A DNA stretch of 64,000 bases from Paraglaciecola arctica (GCF_018861065.1 NZ_JAHKQO010000016.1:62001-126000), one strand, 5' to 3'; counted from the stretch's first letter, positions 38,201-47,956 are shown. Notes: generated from the letters alone by a model not told the origin. A program made the numbers and translations.

Positions 38201-40531
38201 TCAAAAATTACGTTTAACTGTTATTCCATAAACTCTAGGTTTTGCATAAGAAATTTGAGATGTGCCGTAAAATCCTGTTACGTCAAAACCAATAATTTCA
38301 TGTTCAGAGTTAAACATATTGTCTACGTAGGCCGTTGCCGACCATAACTCTTTGGCATCTGTCCATGTCAATCGAGCATTGGCAACTACGTAAGAGTCTA
38401 TTTCATGAGCAGTGAAGTTCCGTGCATTATGAAAGGTTTCACTTTGATAATTGGCACTCACCTGAGCTGCTATATTGTTTTCGTTCCAGTCCCAATTGTA
38501 TCTAACCATCGCTGACGCTTGATATTCGGGGGTAAACGCTGGTGTCGTATCAGCAAATATCCCTGAAGCCACCTCAAGATTTTCTACTGTGGCATCGGTA
38601 TAAGAAGTGTTCAAAATCAGGTCTAGCCCTTCACTAGGTGTTAAGAATAGTTCCAGTTCTAACCCTGTGAAAGTGGCGTCCTGATTTTCTACTAAACCTG
38701 AATTGTTTACCCATGAAAAAGACTGATAATCGCTATAGTCATAATAGAAAATATTGGCGTTAAATAACGCAAACTCATCCATTAAATTTAATTTCATACC
38801 TGCTTCATAAGAGGTTAATTCTTCTGGTTTGTAGCTACTAAATCCACCAAATAAAGGAGCATTAAAACTACCTGCTTTAACCCCTCTATTGATTCCCACA
38901 TAATATAGATCTGTGTCTGTCGAGTACTCCAGTTGCACTTTAGCCGACCACAGGTTTTGGTCATTATCTGTATCTACGTGCTCTAATGACGTGCTGCTGA
39001 AATCAATCTCGATCACTCTATCGTTTGTATTAGGGTTTTGGTACACATCACCCACAAAATGTTTGTCTTCTCTGGTATAGCGCAAGCCTGTTACCAATAC
39101 CAACTGATCTTGTAACTCGTAGTCGATCTGAGCAAATAGTGAGTAGGATTGAGTATCTAAATCAACCACAGTATTGTTTTCTTCACCACCTAAGAAATAT
39201 GCGGTAGGCGAGGCTGCAAGACCTTGGCTATATTCAGTTTCTACATTTAGATAGTAAAATCCAGTGACCCATTTAAAGTTATCAGCTTCTCCCGACAATC
39301 TGACTTCTTGACTAAATTGGTCGATTGTACTGTTGGATTGAAATATCAATTCAGGGGACGCAGTTTGATCAGAGTCCAAGCCAACGGTGCGCTCAAACTT
39401 TTTGTAATCACTTAAAGAAAATATATCGAAACTATCAAAGCTATAATCGATAGCGGCTGAAAAACCTTGCGATTGGATAGTATTTTGGTCATCAAAGGCG
39501 AAGTCTTTGTTGACCTTAGGTCCAGAACCATCGGGGTCGATGTTGCCGTTAAAGTCACCACCTTGAACGGGGCGAACGGGATCACCGTTAAAATTACCGT
39601 CGATACATTCGCCAAGTTGAATCGCATCACAACCTAAGGGGTCATCAGCAGCAAAAATAACGTCAATTACGTTACCATCAGCATCTTTGATTTCGGTAGT
39701 GTTGACGACTTGATAAGGCCCTTCACTTTTTGTGGTGTCGGCCCAATTTGCGCTTAATAACAACGAGCCGTCGGTGCCTAAATCGAAATCTAATTGGGCG
39801 CGTAAAGCCTGTGTGTCGTCGTTATAGCCATCTTGCCCACCACCCACAGATCCCGCACGAGTATCAGGTGCGGCACCGTCTACGTATATGTTTTCTAAAA
39901 TTTCACCTTGAATATTAGAATAAGCAGACAAACGACCACTAATACCTTCTGATAAGGCTCCTGACACCGCACCTTCAAATCGATATTGGTCGAATGTAGC
40001 GACTGAAAGTTCAGCATAACCTTCAAAGTCCTCGGTGGGTTTAGCTGTGATGGTGTTGACTAGACCTCCTGTTGCATTTCTTCCGAATAGGGTGCCTTGT
40101 GGACCTTTCAAAATTTCTATTCGTTGAATATCAAATAGGCCAAAAGTTTGTGCTTGAGTACTGGCTAAGTATCCGCCATCTACATAAACCGCTACTGGCG
40201 CTTCAGCTAAATCCGCATAGTCATTTTGTACCACACCACGAATATTAAAGATGGCTCTTTGTCCACCAATATCACCGGCTAATGATACGCCAGGTGTAAA
40301 GGCAATTAACTCAGTACTGCTTTCTAAACCTAGTGCTTTTAATTGCTCCCCACTGAAGGCGGTAATGGCAATTCCTACATCACTTATATTTTCGTTACGC
40401 TTTTGAGCGCTAACTTCAATGGTTTCCCAGACTTTTTCCGCGGCACTTGCAACTTGCGGCACTGTTAATGTTAGTGCCAAAGAAATAACCGTAAGAATGG
40501 GGTTATATTTGTACAGATTATGTGTGTTCAC
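38201..40531 (-). CDS. TonB-dependent outer-membrane receptor next to pyrimidine catabolism genes
   Basis: 776 residues from a GTG (40531), which has AAGGGA 7 bases upstream. Signal peptide ends near ASAAE; plug domain has IAITAFSGEQLKALGLES, NIRGVVQNDYADLAEAPVAV and IEILKGPQGTLFGRNATGG. A long Asp/Gly-rich extracellular segment at about 275-345 (GCDAIQLGECIDGNFNGDPV, then repeated GGDFNGNIDPDG) may bind calcium. The barrel ends with a terminal Phe. Import of a nucleobase, nucleoside or nucleic-acid-derived compound is suggested only by the operon next door. The neighbouring LysR gene shares a palindromic site with its promoter. Confidence 0.85.
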   Translation of the reverse strand: MNTHNLYKYNPILTVISLALTLTVPQVASAAEKVWETIEVSAQKRNENISDVGIAITAFSGEQLKALGLESSTELIAFTPGVSLAGDIGGQRAIFNIRGVVQNDYADLAEAPVAVYVDGGYLASTQAQTFGLFDIQRIEILKGPQGTLFGRNATGGLVNTITAKPTEDFEGYAELSVATFDQYRFEGAVSGALSEGISGRLSAYSNIQGEILENIYVDGAAPDTRAGSVGGGQDGYNDDTQALRAQLDFDLGTDGSLLLSANWADTTKSEGPYQVVNTTEIKDADGNVIDVIFAADDPLGCDAIQLGECIDGNFNGDPVRPVQGGDFNGNIDPDGSGPKVNKDFAFDDQNTIQSQGFSAAIDYSFDSFDIFSLSDYKKFERTVGLDSDQTASPELIFQSNSTIDQFSQEVRLSGEADNFKWVTGFYYLNVETEYSQGLAASPTAYFLGGEENNTVVDLDTQSYSLFAQIDYELQDQLVLVTGLRYTREDKHFVGDVYQNPNTNDRVIEIDFSSTSLEHVDTDNDQNLWSAKVQLEYSTDTDLYYVGINRGVKAGSFNAPLFGGFSSYKPEELTSYEAGMKLNLMDEFALFNANIFYYDYSDYQSFSWVNNSGLVENQDATFTGLELELFLTPSEGLDLILNTSYTDATVENLEVASGIFADTTPAFTPEYQASAMVRYNWDWNENNIAAQVSANYQSETFHNARNFTAHEIDSYVVANARLTWTDAKELWSATAYVDNMFNSEHEIIGFDVTGFYGTSQISYAKPRVYGITVKRNF

Positions 40532-40885
40532 TATATGTTCCCTTCTATTGTTATTAATTGTTACGCCTTAAACCGGCCACCTAGTCGATTTTTACTTTAG
40601 CCCGCATTTATCAGAAAATTTGTGGGACTAGGTAATCAAATAAATAGGTAATGCCAAGTTAGACATTGAGTGGTTAGCCAACTGTTAACTCTTATTATTC
40701 GTGAGCAGGACGAACTTGGCTGAGTTTAGTATTTCAGTTTTGTCAGGTTATTAAATTTAATATAATTAATGTTTAGATAAGTATTTACTTAACTTTAATG
40801 TGGCCTAGAAGGGGACAGTGTATTTTTGAACATGAAGGTCTCTAGGGAGCTACATCAAACGGTAGCTCTCTGCGGTTGTTCAATG
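40532..40885. promoter_or_regulatory. Region between TonB receptor and LysR genes
   Basis: 354 bases. It holds the receptor promoter and leader, and the site TAAGTATTTACTTAA at 40778-40792, whose exact reverse complement also occurs upstream of the LysR gene. Confidence 0.55.
40778..40792. promoter_or_regulatory. LysR-type operator candidate, copy A
   Basis: TAAGTATTTACTTAA contains the perfect dyad TAAGTA-TT-TACTTA. The same 15 bases occur inverted at 41830-41844 before the LysR gene. It is about 250 bases upstream of the TonB receptor start. LysR sites often have the form T-N11-A within such dyads. Confidence 0.6.
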
Positions 40886-41806
40886 TTATTGGGAAGGGAG
40901 TTTTATTTCTTGTAAAAAGGTTTCTACTACTTGATTAGGCTTAGAGCCTTTGCGCAAAACAGTTTGATAATCGGTATTAAAATTGAAATCGTCTAAATAC
41001 AACGCACGCATTTCTCCAGATACTACCCAGCGTTTAGCATAGTGAGTAGGCAAGTATCCAATAAAACAGCCCGTTAAAATTAAAAATGCCACTCCTTCGC
41101 GATCCGTTGCTGTGGCAGTAGTATTCAAGTTTTGATAATAGCTTCTAGTTTGTGCAGTTTGCGCATAACTCGGTGCCACAGCTTCATATTCACATATTTG
41201 TTTAGGCGTAAGGTCTTCGTCAGCGATGTTAAAAAGCGGATGTTGATAGTTGCAATACAACATGTATTGTTCTTCATACAAACTCGAGTATTCTAAACCT
41301 TGTAATGGTCGCAGATTAGGAACCACACCCACATGTAGCGCGCCATCTAAAACATATCGCTCAATTTCATTAGGAGGGATCATTCTAATATTAATGACAA
41401 TTTCAGGGCCTTTAGTTTTTAAGGCTTTAAGTGCCTTGGAAATCGACATATGTTCTAAGGTGACTAAATTATCTGTAATGCCAATGTTGAGTTCGCCAGT
41501 AAGTTCTGCATGAATACTGTTAACTTGAGTTCGAAAATTTTCCAACGAGGCCATAAGCTGTAAACTTGCCTGATATACTTGTGTGCCTTCATCAGTTAAC
41601 GAAAATCCGGCGCGTCCTCTTTGACATAGATGTAAACCCAACCTAGCTTCAAGGTCCGACATACTGATACTGATGGCTGAACGACTGATATTAAGTTCAA
41701 CTTCGGCTGCTGAAAAACCACCACATTCAACCACGGATCTAAAGATTTTTAACAGACGAATATCGAAATTACTGAGTTGTGAAACAAGCTTCTTATTGTT
41801 AGGCAT
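40886..41806 (-). CDS. LysR-type regulator, candidate regulator of the TonB receptor/pyrimidine genes
   Basis: 306 residues from ATG 41806; an extension to 41878 has no LysR sequence. HTH at residues about 10-70 (FDIRLLKIFRSVVECGGFSA, ISRSAISISMSDLEARLGLHL), then an effector domain with GELNIGITDNLVTLEHMSI and a C-terminal lobe. LysR proteins typically control a neighbouring operon in response to a pathway metabolite. Here that would be a pyrimidine or a breakdown product. A dyad identical to one before the receptor gene lies 24 bases upstream of the start, as expected for autoregulation. Confidence 0.85.
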   Translation of the reverse strand: MPNNKKLVSQLSNFDIRLLKIFRSVVECGGFSAAEVELNISRSAISISMSDLEARLGLHLCQRGRAGFSLTDEGTQVYQASLQLMASLENFRTQVNSIHAELTGELNIGITDNLVTLEHMSISKALKALKTKGPEIVINIRMIPPNEIERYVLDGALHVGVVPNLRPLQGLEYSSLYEEQYMLYCNYQHPLFNIADEDLTPKQICEYEAVAPSYAQTAQTRSYYQNLNTTATATDREGVAFLILTGCFIGYLPTHYAKRWVVSGEMRALYLDDFNFNTDYQTVLRKGSKPNQVVETFLQEIKLPSQ

Positions 41807-41829
41807 AGTGAGTTTTGGTCGGTAATTAG

Positions 41830-41844
41830 TTAAGTAAATACTTA
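41830..41844. promoter_or_regulatory. LysR-type operator candidate, copy B
   Basis: TTAAGTAAATACTTA, exact reverse complement of 40778-40792, centred about 31 bases upstream of the LysR start codon. This position suits autorepression. Confidence 0.6.
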
Positions 41845-42095
41845 AGTAAGATTTATAAAAATTAAATTTAACAAACATTTTATGAAATGCAAAATATGCT
41901 AACTGTAATTGCTGGTTATATTCATGGGGTTAATTAGAGTAGAAAAGTAAGTAGTCAAAAAGTGTTTGCTCGCCAGTTTGCGAGTTCGTCATCTAAGGTA
42001 AAGATAATCACTCAGTGTGACCTTTGTTAAGGAATGCTAATATCACTCAATACTTGGTTCGACAGAACCTTATTTTTATTAAAACACGAGTCACT

Positions 42096-43151
42096 ATGTC
42101 AGATATACATTCAAGTCTTGCCTCTTTGTTGCAAGACACTCTTCCCGATTTTTTCCCAAATATTCAAGATACGCTCGGCTACATAACAACCAATGAGCTA
42201 ACCGTTAATCTGAGTTTGCCTTTTGTGTGTAATAGTTTGCTGGGCGCGGACGGAGAGTTTAGTCTTCATCTCGAACGTTTTGCCACTAGCCATAAGGTGA
42301 CAATTAAACTGAGTTATCAGATCCCTTCAATCAAAGGGCAAAATCCTAAAGTAGTGAAAAACGTGATAGCAGTCGCGTCTGGAAAAGGTGGTGTAGGTAA
42401 GTCCACCACTGCGATTAATTTAGCTGCAGCATTAAAACTCGAAGGGGCAAGAGTGGGCATCTTAGATGCAGACATATATGGCCCTTCTTTACCTACCTTA
42501 CTGGGCACTAAAGGAGAGCAACCAGGATCTCCTGATAATAAACGAATGTATCCAGTTGTAATCAACGACATGCAAACCATGTCCATCGGTTATTTAGTCG
42601 ACGACGATTCAGCAACCATTTGGCGAGGACCCATGGCCAGCAAAGCGTTTCAGCAACTGTATAACGAAACCATCTGGGACGAATTAGACTACCTCATAGT
42701 TGATATGCCGCCAGGAACAGGGGATATTCAATTAACACTTGCGCAGAATATGCCAGTAACAGCCGCCGTTATTGTCACTACTCCTCAGGACTTAGCCTTG
42801 GCGGATGCCATAAAAGGCATAGCCATGTTTAATAAAGTGAATATTGACGTTTTAGGCATAGTTGAAAACATGAGTTACCACCTTTGTTCTCAATGTGGTC
42901 ACAAAGAGCACGTTTTTGGTGCTGATGGTGGCCAGCGAATTGCACAAAAATACCAAACAGAGTTGTTAGCGCAATTACCTTTGGATATGCAAATTCGTGA
43001 ATTAGCCGACAGTGGGCAACATTTTATGTTTAATCAACAAGCCAACACTGATATTCAGCGGATATACTCGCAATTGGCTCGAAAGTTGTCATTTAAACTC
43101 AGTCAACAACAAATTGCGCCGCAGCAAATTGCGGTGTCTTCTGTGAGTTGA
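42096..43151 (+). CDS. apbC: Iron-sulfur cluster carrier protein Mrp/ApbC
   Basis: 351 residues from ATG 42096. An N-terminal MIP18-like domain is followed by a P-loop NTPase with the deviant Walker A GKGGVGKST (about 94-102), ILDADIYGPSLPTLLG, YLIVDMPPGTGDIQLTL, and the CSQC metal motif in YHLCSQCGHKEHVFG. It delivers [4Fe-4S] clusters to apo-enzymes. It stands alone. Confidence 0.93.
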   Translation: MSDIHSSLASLLQDTLPDFFPNIQDTLGYITTNELTVNLSLPFVCNSLLGADGEFSLHLERFATSHKVTIKLSYQIPSIKGQNPKVVKNVIAVASGKGGVGKSTTAINLAAALKLEGARVGILDADIYGPSLPTLLGTKGEQPGSPDNKRMYPVVINDMQTMSIGYLVDDDSATIWRGPMASKAFQQLYNETIWDELDYLIVDMPPGTGDIQLTLAQNMPVTAAVIVTTPQDLALADAIKGIAMFNKVNIDVLGIVENMSYHLCSQCGHKEHVFGADGGQRIAQKYQTELLAQLPLDMQIRELADSGQHFMFNQQANTDIQRIYSQLARKLSFKLSQQQIAPQQIAVSSVS

Positions 43152-43286
43152 GAAATAAAAGCACGCTTCGCGCCATTACTTTTGATGGTTTTTGAATCGA
43201 ATTTTTTGGTGGGTAGGTTAAGGGTTAAAAAACTATCGCGATAGCGGGCAATTTTTTGATTATGGTTTTGTGTAAAGTCGTAAACA

Positions 43287-44183
43287 TTATGGTTCTTTCA
43301 CAAGTATCGAGCGGCTTTTAATATTTTCGCGAATTGAAATTTCTGGTACTTGAATATATTGCGTAAGCGTATTGGCATATTCACCTACATTACCTAACTT
43401 TTTACGGTAGGGCTTAAAAATAAGCTCAGATAAATTGAAACTAATACCAATAAATGTCTCTGTGGTTTTATAGTCAGTAAATGGTCGGTCATCCTTTTTA
43501 AAACCGCGACTGTAGTAGCCCACTTGAAGTTCTAAGTATTTAAGTGGCGTATTTTTGAATATATCAATACCACTCAATTTTGCTACTGCCAAATATTTCA
43601 ATCCTGAATAATCTGTAACAGGGTGAAAGCCTTTCATACCTTTTGATGGAGAATATTCGATTCTTAAATCTAGCGTGTCTCCCAATATGTCTGGGTATTT
43701 AGCTTTTAAATACGACACGCCAATACCGGTTGAATTAGCGACTAAGTCTTCGTAACTAAAACCATGATCTGCAGAATAACCGTCGAATATTTCAACGTAT
43801 AACATTAACCCCCAACTTACATAGGCACTATATTTCGCTGAAGACTCAACGCTAAACCCTTTTTTATTCATACTATGGGTAAGAAACTCAGCCATCACAT
43901 AAGAAGAATATAGATGTCCTAACTTATCTGCACCGCCGCTGCCGGTATCCATGCCAAACCAGCCTTCCTCATTAAATTTAAAGCTTGAGCTTCCCCATTC
44001 CCATTCTTTAGCGCCTAAGTAGGTAATGCCCCCAAATATGCCTGCGATCTCTAGCCAATTTTCAGTGCTCGCTTCTGTTAAATTTCTGTAGTCAGGGAGA
44101 ACTAAATCAGTTGGCGTTTCTTGTGCCTGTGAATATTGAAAACACGAAATAAAATGAATAAATAGAAAGATAAATGTTTTCAC
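43287..44183 (-). CDS. DUF2279-type membrane-associated protein
   Basis: About 298 residues from a GTG (44183), chosen because it starts a clean signal peptide (VKTFIFLFIHFISCF) with AGGA upstream; the frame is open to 44312. The motif GADKLGHLYSSYVMAEFL and SADHGFSYEDLVANSTGIG are characteristic of DUF2279/YfiM-type proteins predicted to sit in or near the outer membrane. The C-terminal half has strand-rich sequence (LKYLELQVGYYSRGF, FIGISFNLSELIF) as in a small beta-barrel. Function unknown. Confidence 0.7.
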   Translation of the reverse strand: MKTFIFLFIHFISCFQYSQAQETPTDLVLPDYRNLTEASTENWLEIAGIFGGITYLGAKEWEWGSSSFKFNEEGWFGMDTGSGGADKLGHLYSSYVMAEFLTHSMNKKGFSVESSAKYSAYVSWGLMLYVEIFDGYSADHGFSYEDLVANSTGIGVSYLKAKYPDILGDTLDLRIEYSPSKGMKGFHPVTDYSGLKYLAVAKLSGIDIFKNTPLKYLELQVGYYSRGFKKDDRPFTDYKTTETFIGISFNLSELIFKPYRKKLGNVGEYANTLTQYIQVPEISIRENIKSRSILVKEP

Positions 44184-44537
44184 GAGCAGTAGTCCTTTAT
44201 GGAGGAGAGTGGAAAAAAAGAGGCAGTAGTCACTTTTGATACGTAAGCTAAGATATCGCCCGAAACCCTCATACAGTTTACAATTGTACCTAGAGATTAA
44301 TACCAAAGTCACTGCTATCCGACTTTTTTGTATAAGGAAAAGTAAGTTGTATACAAAGGTTTTAGAGGAAAAACTGTCATGGATAATTCCAAACCGCCTA
44401 GAACACTCGCCAATGCGTAGGGTTTAAAAGCGTAAAATGTGTAGAGCCATAAACAATTTCTAAAAATAATGGACAGGCTGGTTTTATTACTTATGGGTAA
44501 CGTTCTGGCTATGTAACACGTATAAATGAGGCCCAAA

Positions 44538-45263
44538 ATGGGAATGATGAACTTAGAAGCCATGACCAAGTTTCGTGATAATTACCGAAATGGTATAGCC
44601 CTTGGTTACAGTGGTTGGCTGCATATGTTGACTGTGTTGTTGGTTGGACTTGGCGTTATTATTTACTCATTTTCGCAGTTACATGGGGTAACTTGGTTAG
44701 AGTGGGTAGTCTTTCCTGGGATGATGTTAATGGTGAATTTTGCGGAATATTATGCCCATCGTTGGTTAGGGCATCGAAGAACGCGTTACGGAAAATTCTT
44801 TTACAGCCGCCATACCGGTGATCACCATAGCTTTTTCTTAGATCATGCTATGGAGTACAAAACAGTGCGCGACTGGCGGGTTGTGTTATTTCCAGTGTAT
44901 TTAATTTTTGTTTTTATCGTAGTGTTAATTTTACCTGGAGCCTATGTTCTGAGCGAATTGGTGAGTGCGAATACCGCGTATCTTTATGGGGCAGCTGGAA
45001 TTTCGGGCTATCTATTTTATGAAACAATGCACTTTAGTTATCACATTCCCCAAGGCCATTGGGCACAAAAACTGTTTTTAGCAGTCCCAGGCTGGAAGGC
45101 TTTGCGCCACTTGCATGTGCTTCATCACAAACGTAATAAAATGGCTAAAGCTAATTTTAATATTACTCTGCCTATTTTCGATTATTTTCTCGGGACGTTA
45201 TATTGGCAACCTTTTGCTGAGTTTGAAGCACAGACGACAAAGCCCGATAAATCACCTCCTTAA
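44538..45263 (+). CDS. Sterol desaturase/fatty acid hydroxylase family membrane protein
   Basis: About 241 residues from ATG 44538, chosen because GAGG is 6 bases upstream (another ATG at 44526). Three or four membrane segments and the di-iron histidine boxes HRWLGH, HTGDHH, HFSYH and HVLHH. The enzyme should insert oxygen into or desaturate a lipid carbon in the inner membrane. Candidates include fatty acid, carotenoid or hopanoid/sterol hydroxylation; substrate unknown. Confidence 0.82.
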   Translation: MGMMNLEAMTKFRDNYRNGIALGYSGWLHMLTVLLVGLGVIIYSFSQLHGVTWLEWVVFPGMMLMVNFAEYYAHRWLGHRRTRYGKFFYSRHTGDHHSFFLDHAMEYKTVRDWRVVLFPVYLIFVFIVVLILPGAYVLSELVSANTAYLYGAAGISGYLFYETMHFSYHIPQGHWAQKLFLAVPGWKALRHLHVLHHKRNKMAKANFNITLPIFDYFLGTLYWQPFAEFEAQTTKPDKSPP

Positions 45264-45319
45264 TAAAGTTGCAGTAAGATTTACCAAGCCAGCGCATCCC
45301 TTTGCCATGTTGTTATTAA

Positions 45320-45697
45320 TCACATATAACTCACCACTTCTATTTCAACATTGTCTTCAATATTAAAATAAAAACGCTTGCCCGGCTCGTAGTCAGCGTG
45401 ATTGTATGGAATAAAACCTTTAGCAATCACGCGTTGTTCTATCTTAGCTAAGTCATCTACCACAATGCCGATATGGTTGAGTTTGGTGACGGTTTTGTGA
45501 TCGTTAGTTGAATAATGTTTGTCCTTGTGACTATACAGCGCGAGATAGGTGTCGTTGCCTCCTAAATGAATAGTATGGCCGTTGTCTTTTGCTGGACCCT
45601 GCCAACGGATTTGCCAATCAAAGATGTCGCCCAAAATAGCCGCTGTGTTGTTGGTATTGGATACAGTGAGGTTAATGTGTTCGAGTCTGTTTTGCAT
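45320..45697 (-). CDS. Glyoxalase/VOC family protein
   Basis: 125 residues with the paired beta-alpha-beta-beta-beta units of the vicinal oxygen chelate fold: LEHINLTVSNTNNTAAILG at the start, LNHIGIVVDDLAKIEQRVI in the middle, and RFYFNIEDNVEIEVVSY at the end. Metal-ligand positions (His in EHINL, His in LNHIG, Glu in IEIEV-like EVVSY) are plausible. It could be a dioxygenase, lyase or resistance protein. A perfect hairpin lies just ahead of its ribosome-binding site. Confidence 0.78.
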   Translation of the reverse strand: MQNRLEHINLTVSNTNNTAAILGDIFDWQIRWQGPAKDNGHTIHLGGNDTYLALYSHKDKHYSTNDHKTVTKLNHIGIVVDDLAKIEQRVIAKGFIPYNHADYEPGKRFYFNIEDNVEIEVVSYM

Positions 45698-45710
45698 AGG
45701 TGTTCCTTTT

Positions 45711-45741
45711 AAAGTGTTGTTTTTAGGTGTGACAACACTTT
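45711..45741 (-). promoter_or_regulatory. Hairpin in the leader of the VOC gene
   Basis: AAAGTGTTGT (45711-45720) and ACAACACTTT (45732-45741) form a perfect 10-bp stem with an 11-base loop, 13 bases upstream of the VOC ATG and adjoining its AAGGA. It could terminate transcripts from the ferredoxin gene or modulate translation. Confidence 0.45.
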
Positions 45742-45744
45742 AAA

Positions 45745-45778
45745 ACCTCAGGTTAACTTGAGGTAAAGGTTTTTTTTC
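45745..45778 (-). terminator. Probable terminator after the ferredoxin gene
   Basis: ACCTCA (45745-45750) and TGAGGT (45759-45764) form a hairpin. On the minus strand a TTTT run follows at once, and the AT-rich tract beyond the left arm supports release. Confidence 0.5.
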
Positions 45779-45806
45779 AGTTATTTTAAATCGATGCTGC
45801 TAAGGA

Positions 45807-46130
45807 TTATTTAATAAGCAACGGCAATTTATTGGGTACATCAAGCCATTCATTGGCGTCTTCGGGGGCGGGTTTTAATTCGGTTATATTTGGCCACACT
45901 TCGGCGAGTTCAGCGTTGAGTTGTAGGTAATGCTGTTGTGACTCGGGCAAGTGGGAGTCTTGAAATATGGCTTCAGCAGGGCATTCAGGTACACATAACC
46001 CACAATCGATGCAAATATCTGGATGAATAACTAAAAAGTTTTCTCCTTCATAAAATGCATCCACTGGGCAAACAGGCACGCAGTCGGTGAATTTACATTT
46101 AATGCAGTTGTCAGCAACGACAAAGGTCAT
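45807..46130 (-). CDS. fdxA: Ferredoxin with [3Fe-4S]/[4Fe-4S] motifs (FdxA type)
   Basis: 107 residues from ATG 46130; the frame continues upstream without homologous sequence. It begins [20 protein letters not shown] and continues [20 protein letters not shown], then [13 protein letters not shown], the classical seven-iron ferredoxin pattern seen in Azotobacter FdI and FdxA. It is a soluble low-potential electron carrier. No partner gene adjoins it. Confidence 0.9.
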   Translation of the reverse strand: MTFVVADNCIKCKFTDCVPVCPVDAFYEGENFLVIHPDICIDCGLCVPECPAEAIFQDSHLPESQQHYLQLNAELAEVWPNITELKPAPEDANEWLDVPNKLPLLIK

Positions 46131-46330
46131 GGTTGTGGGTATCTTCAGTTTAGGTTTTACATTGTGGCGATCATAAAGTAGCTCAGGTAAAAAACAAGAA
46201 CTGTATCTGCAATTCAATGGTGAATTTACCTAGGTTATGTTTTCTATCTGACATAAAATGCGCAGCCTAAGAAAATGACGGGCTTTGCCGAGCCTTTGCG
46301 AATTGTTAATGTTTTATCACTGGACACCTT

Positions 46331-47947
46331 ATGTTGCGCTTAAACGAAGTAAAATTACCTTTAAATCACGATGAACAGACACTCACTGCTGCGATTTTGC
46401 AGAAGTTGGATATTGCCTCAGAAGAGATGTTGTCGTTTAAAGTGTTTAAACGTGCTTACGACGCCAGAAATAAAACGGATATTTTGCTGATTTATTCGCT
46501 AGATGTTGAAGTGATTAACCAAACCGAACTATTAACTAAATTTGTTAATGATCCACATGTACGCGAAACCCCCGACATGACCTACAAATTTGTGGCACAG
46601 GCGCCGCAAAATCTCAACACTCGCCCTGTAGTAATAGGTTTGGGACCATGCGGCTTGTTTGCCGCGCTAATTTTAGCGCAAATGGGTTTTAAACCCATAG
46701 TGTTAGAGCGCGGAAAAGCAGTGCGAGAGCGCACTAAAGACGTGTTTGGCTTTTGGCGCAAGCAACCGCTAGATACTGAGTCAAACGTACAGTTTGGGGA
46801 AGGCGGAGCAGGAACGTTTTCAGATGGCAAATTATATAGTCAAATCAAAGACCGCAAACATTATGGCCGTAAGGTACTAAATGAATTTGTGGCGGCTGGC
46901 GCACCACAAGAAATTTTGTATGTGAGCAAACCCCATATAGGCACGTTTAAATTGGTGAATATGGTTGAAAAAATGCGTGCGCAAATTATTGAATTGGGTG
47001 GTGAAATTCGCTTTAGTACTCGCGTTGATAAGCTTGATATCCTCGACGGACAACTTAAAGGGTTACACTTATCTAATGATGAATATTTACCTTGTGAACA
47101 CGCTATTTTAGCAGTAGGACATAGTGCACGCGATACATTTGAAATGTTACACGAACAAGGGGTTTATGTTGAAGCCAAGCCGTTTTCGGTGGGCTTTAGA
47201 ATAGAGCACGAACAATCCATGATAGATGAATGCCGGTTTGGTGATAATGCAGGCCACCCCATTTTAGGTGCGGCAGATTATAAGTTGGTTCATCACTGTA
47301 AAAACGGTCGTTCGGTTTATAGCTTTTGTATGTGTCCTGGAGGCACAGTGGTGGCTGCCGCGTCAGAAGAGGGGCGGGTAGTAACTAATGGAATGAGTCA
47401 ATATTCACGCCATGAACGTAATGCAAATAGCGCTATTGTAGTAGGTATCACTCCTGAAAAAGATTATCCAGAGCACCCACTGGCAGGCATTGCTTTACAA
47501 CGTCAGCTTGAAGAATGGGCTTATCAGGTTGGCGGAGAAAATTATCATGCGCCGGCCCAGTTGATTGGTGATTTTTTACAAGGTAAATCCAGTGAGCAGT
47601 TAGGAGACGTTAAACCTTCCTATACCCCAGGCGTTCATTTAACAGACCTAGCGAAAGTTGTGCCTGACTATGTAACCGAAGCCATTCGTGAAGCTATCCC
47701 GGCATTTAATAAAAAAATAAAGGGTTTTGCTAAAGTCGATGGGTTGTTAACTGGAGTTGAAACCCGTACATCCTCACCTATTTGTATCAAGCGCGGTAAA
47801 GACCTAAATAGTATTAATACCCGTGGTTTATATCCTGCGGGAGAAGGCGCGGGTTATGCTGGTGGAATATGGTCTGCTGGTATCGATGGCATCAAAGTAG
47901 CCGAAGCACTAGCGGTAGATATGTTAGCCCAACTAGCAACAGATTAG
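46331..47947 (+). CDS. FAD-dependent dehydrogenase of the COG2509 type
   Basis: 538 residues. A short N-terminal domain precedes the FAD fold VVIGLGPCGLFAALILAQMG (about 98-117). Other motifs are TESNVQFGEGGAGTFSDGKL, HAILAVGHSARDTF, YSFCMCPGGTVVAAASEEG (about 335-353) and the C-terminal NTRGLYPAGEGAGYAGGIWS. This family is widespread and is annotated as an uncharacterised FAD-dependent dehydrogenase. The conserved Cys-x-Cys in FCMCPGG may be redox-active. Its substrate is unknown. Confidence 0.85.
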   Translation: MLRLNEVKLPLNHDEQTLTAAILQKLDIASEEMLSFKVFKRAYDARNKTDILLIYSLDVEVINQTELLTKFVNDPHVRETPDMTYKFVAQAPQNLNTRPVVIGLGPCGLFAALILAQMGFKPIVLERGKAVRERTKDVFGFWRKQPLDTESNVQFGEGGAGTFSDGKLYSQIKDRKHYGRKVLNEFVAAGAPQEILYVSKPHIGTFKLVNMVEKMRAQIIELGGEIRFSTRVDKLDILDGQLKGLHLSNDEYLPCEHAILAVGHSARDTFEMLHEQGVYVEAKPFSVGFRIEHEQSMIDECRFGDNAGHPILGAADYKLVHHCKNGRSVYSFCMCPGGTVVAAASEEGRVVTNGMSQYSRHERNANSAIVVGITPEKDYPEHPLAGIALQRQLEEWAYQVGGENYHAPAQLIGDFLQGKSSEQLGDVKPSYTPGVHLTDLAKVVPDYVTEAIREAIPAFNKKIKGFAKVDGLLTGVETRTSSPICIKRGKDLNSINTRGLYPAGEGAGYAGGIWSAGIDGIKVAEALAVDMLAQLATD

Positions 47948-47956
47948 TTTTAGACA

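Noticed and set aside
38201-40531. Siderophore receptor role for the TonB receptor next to preT
   Set aside because: No Fur-box-like site upstream and pyrimidine genes adjacent; a nutrient receptor is more likely.
43231-43246. Palindrome CTATCGCGATAG near the end of the DUF2279 gene as a terminator
   Set aside because: The dyad has no loop, so only a 4-base stem can form; too weak to list as a terminator.
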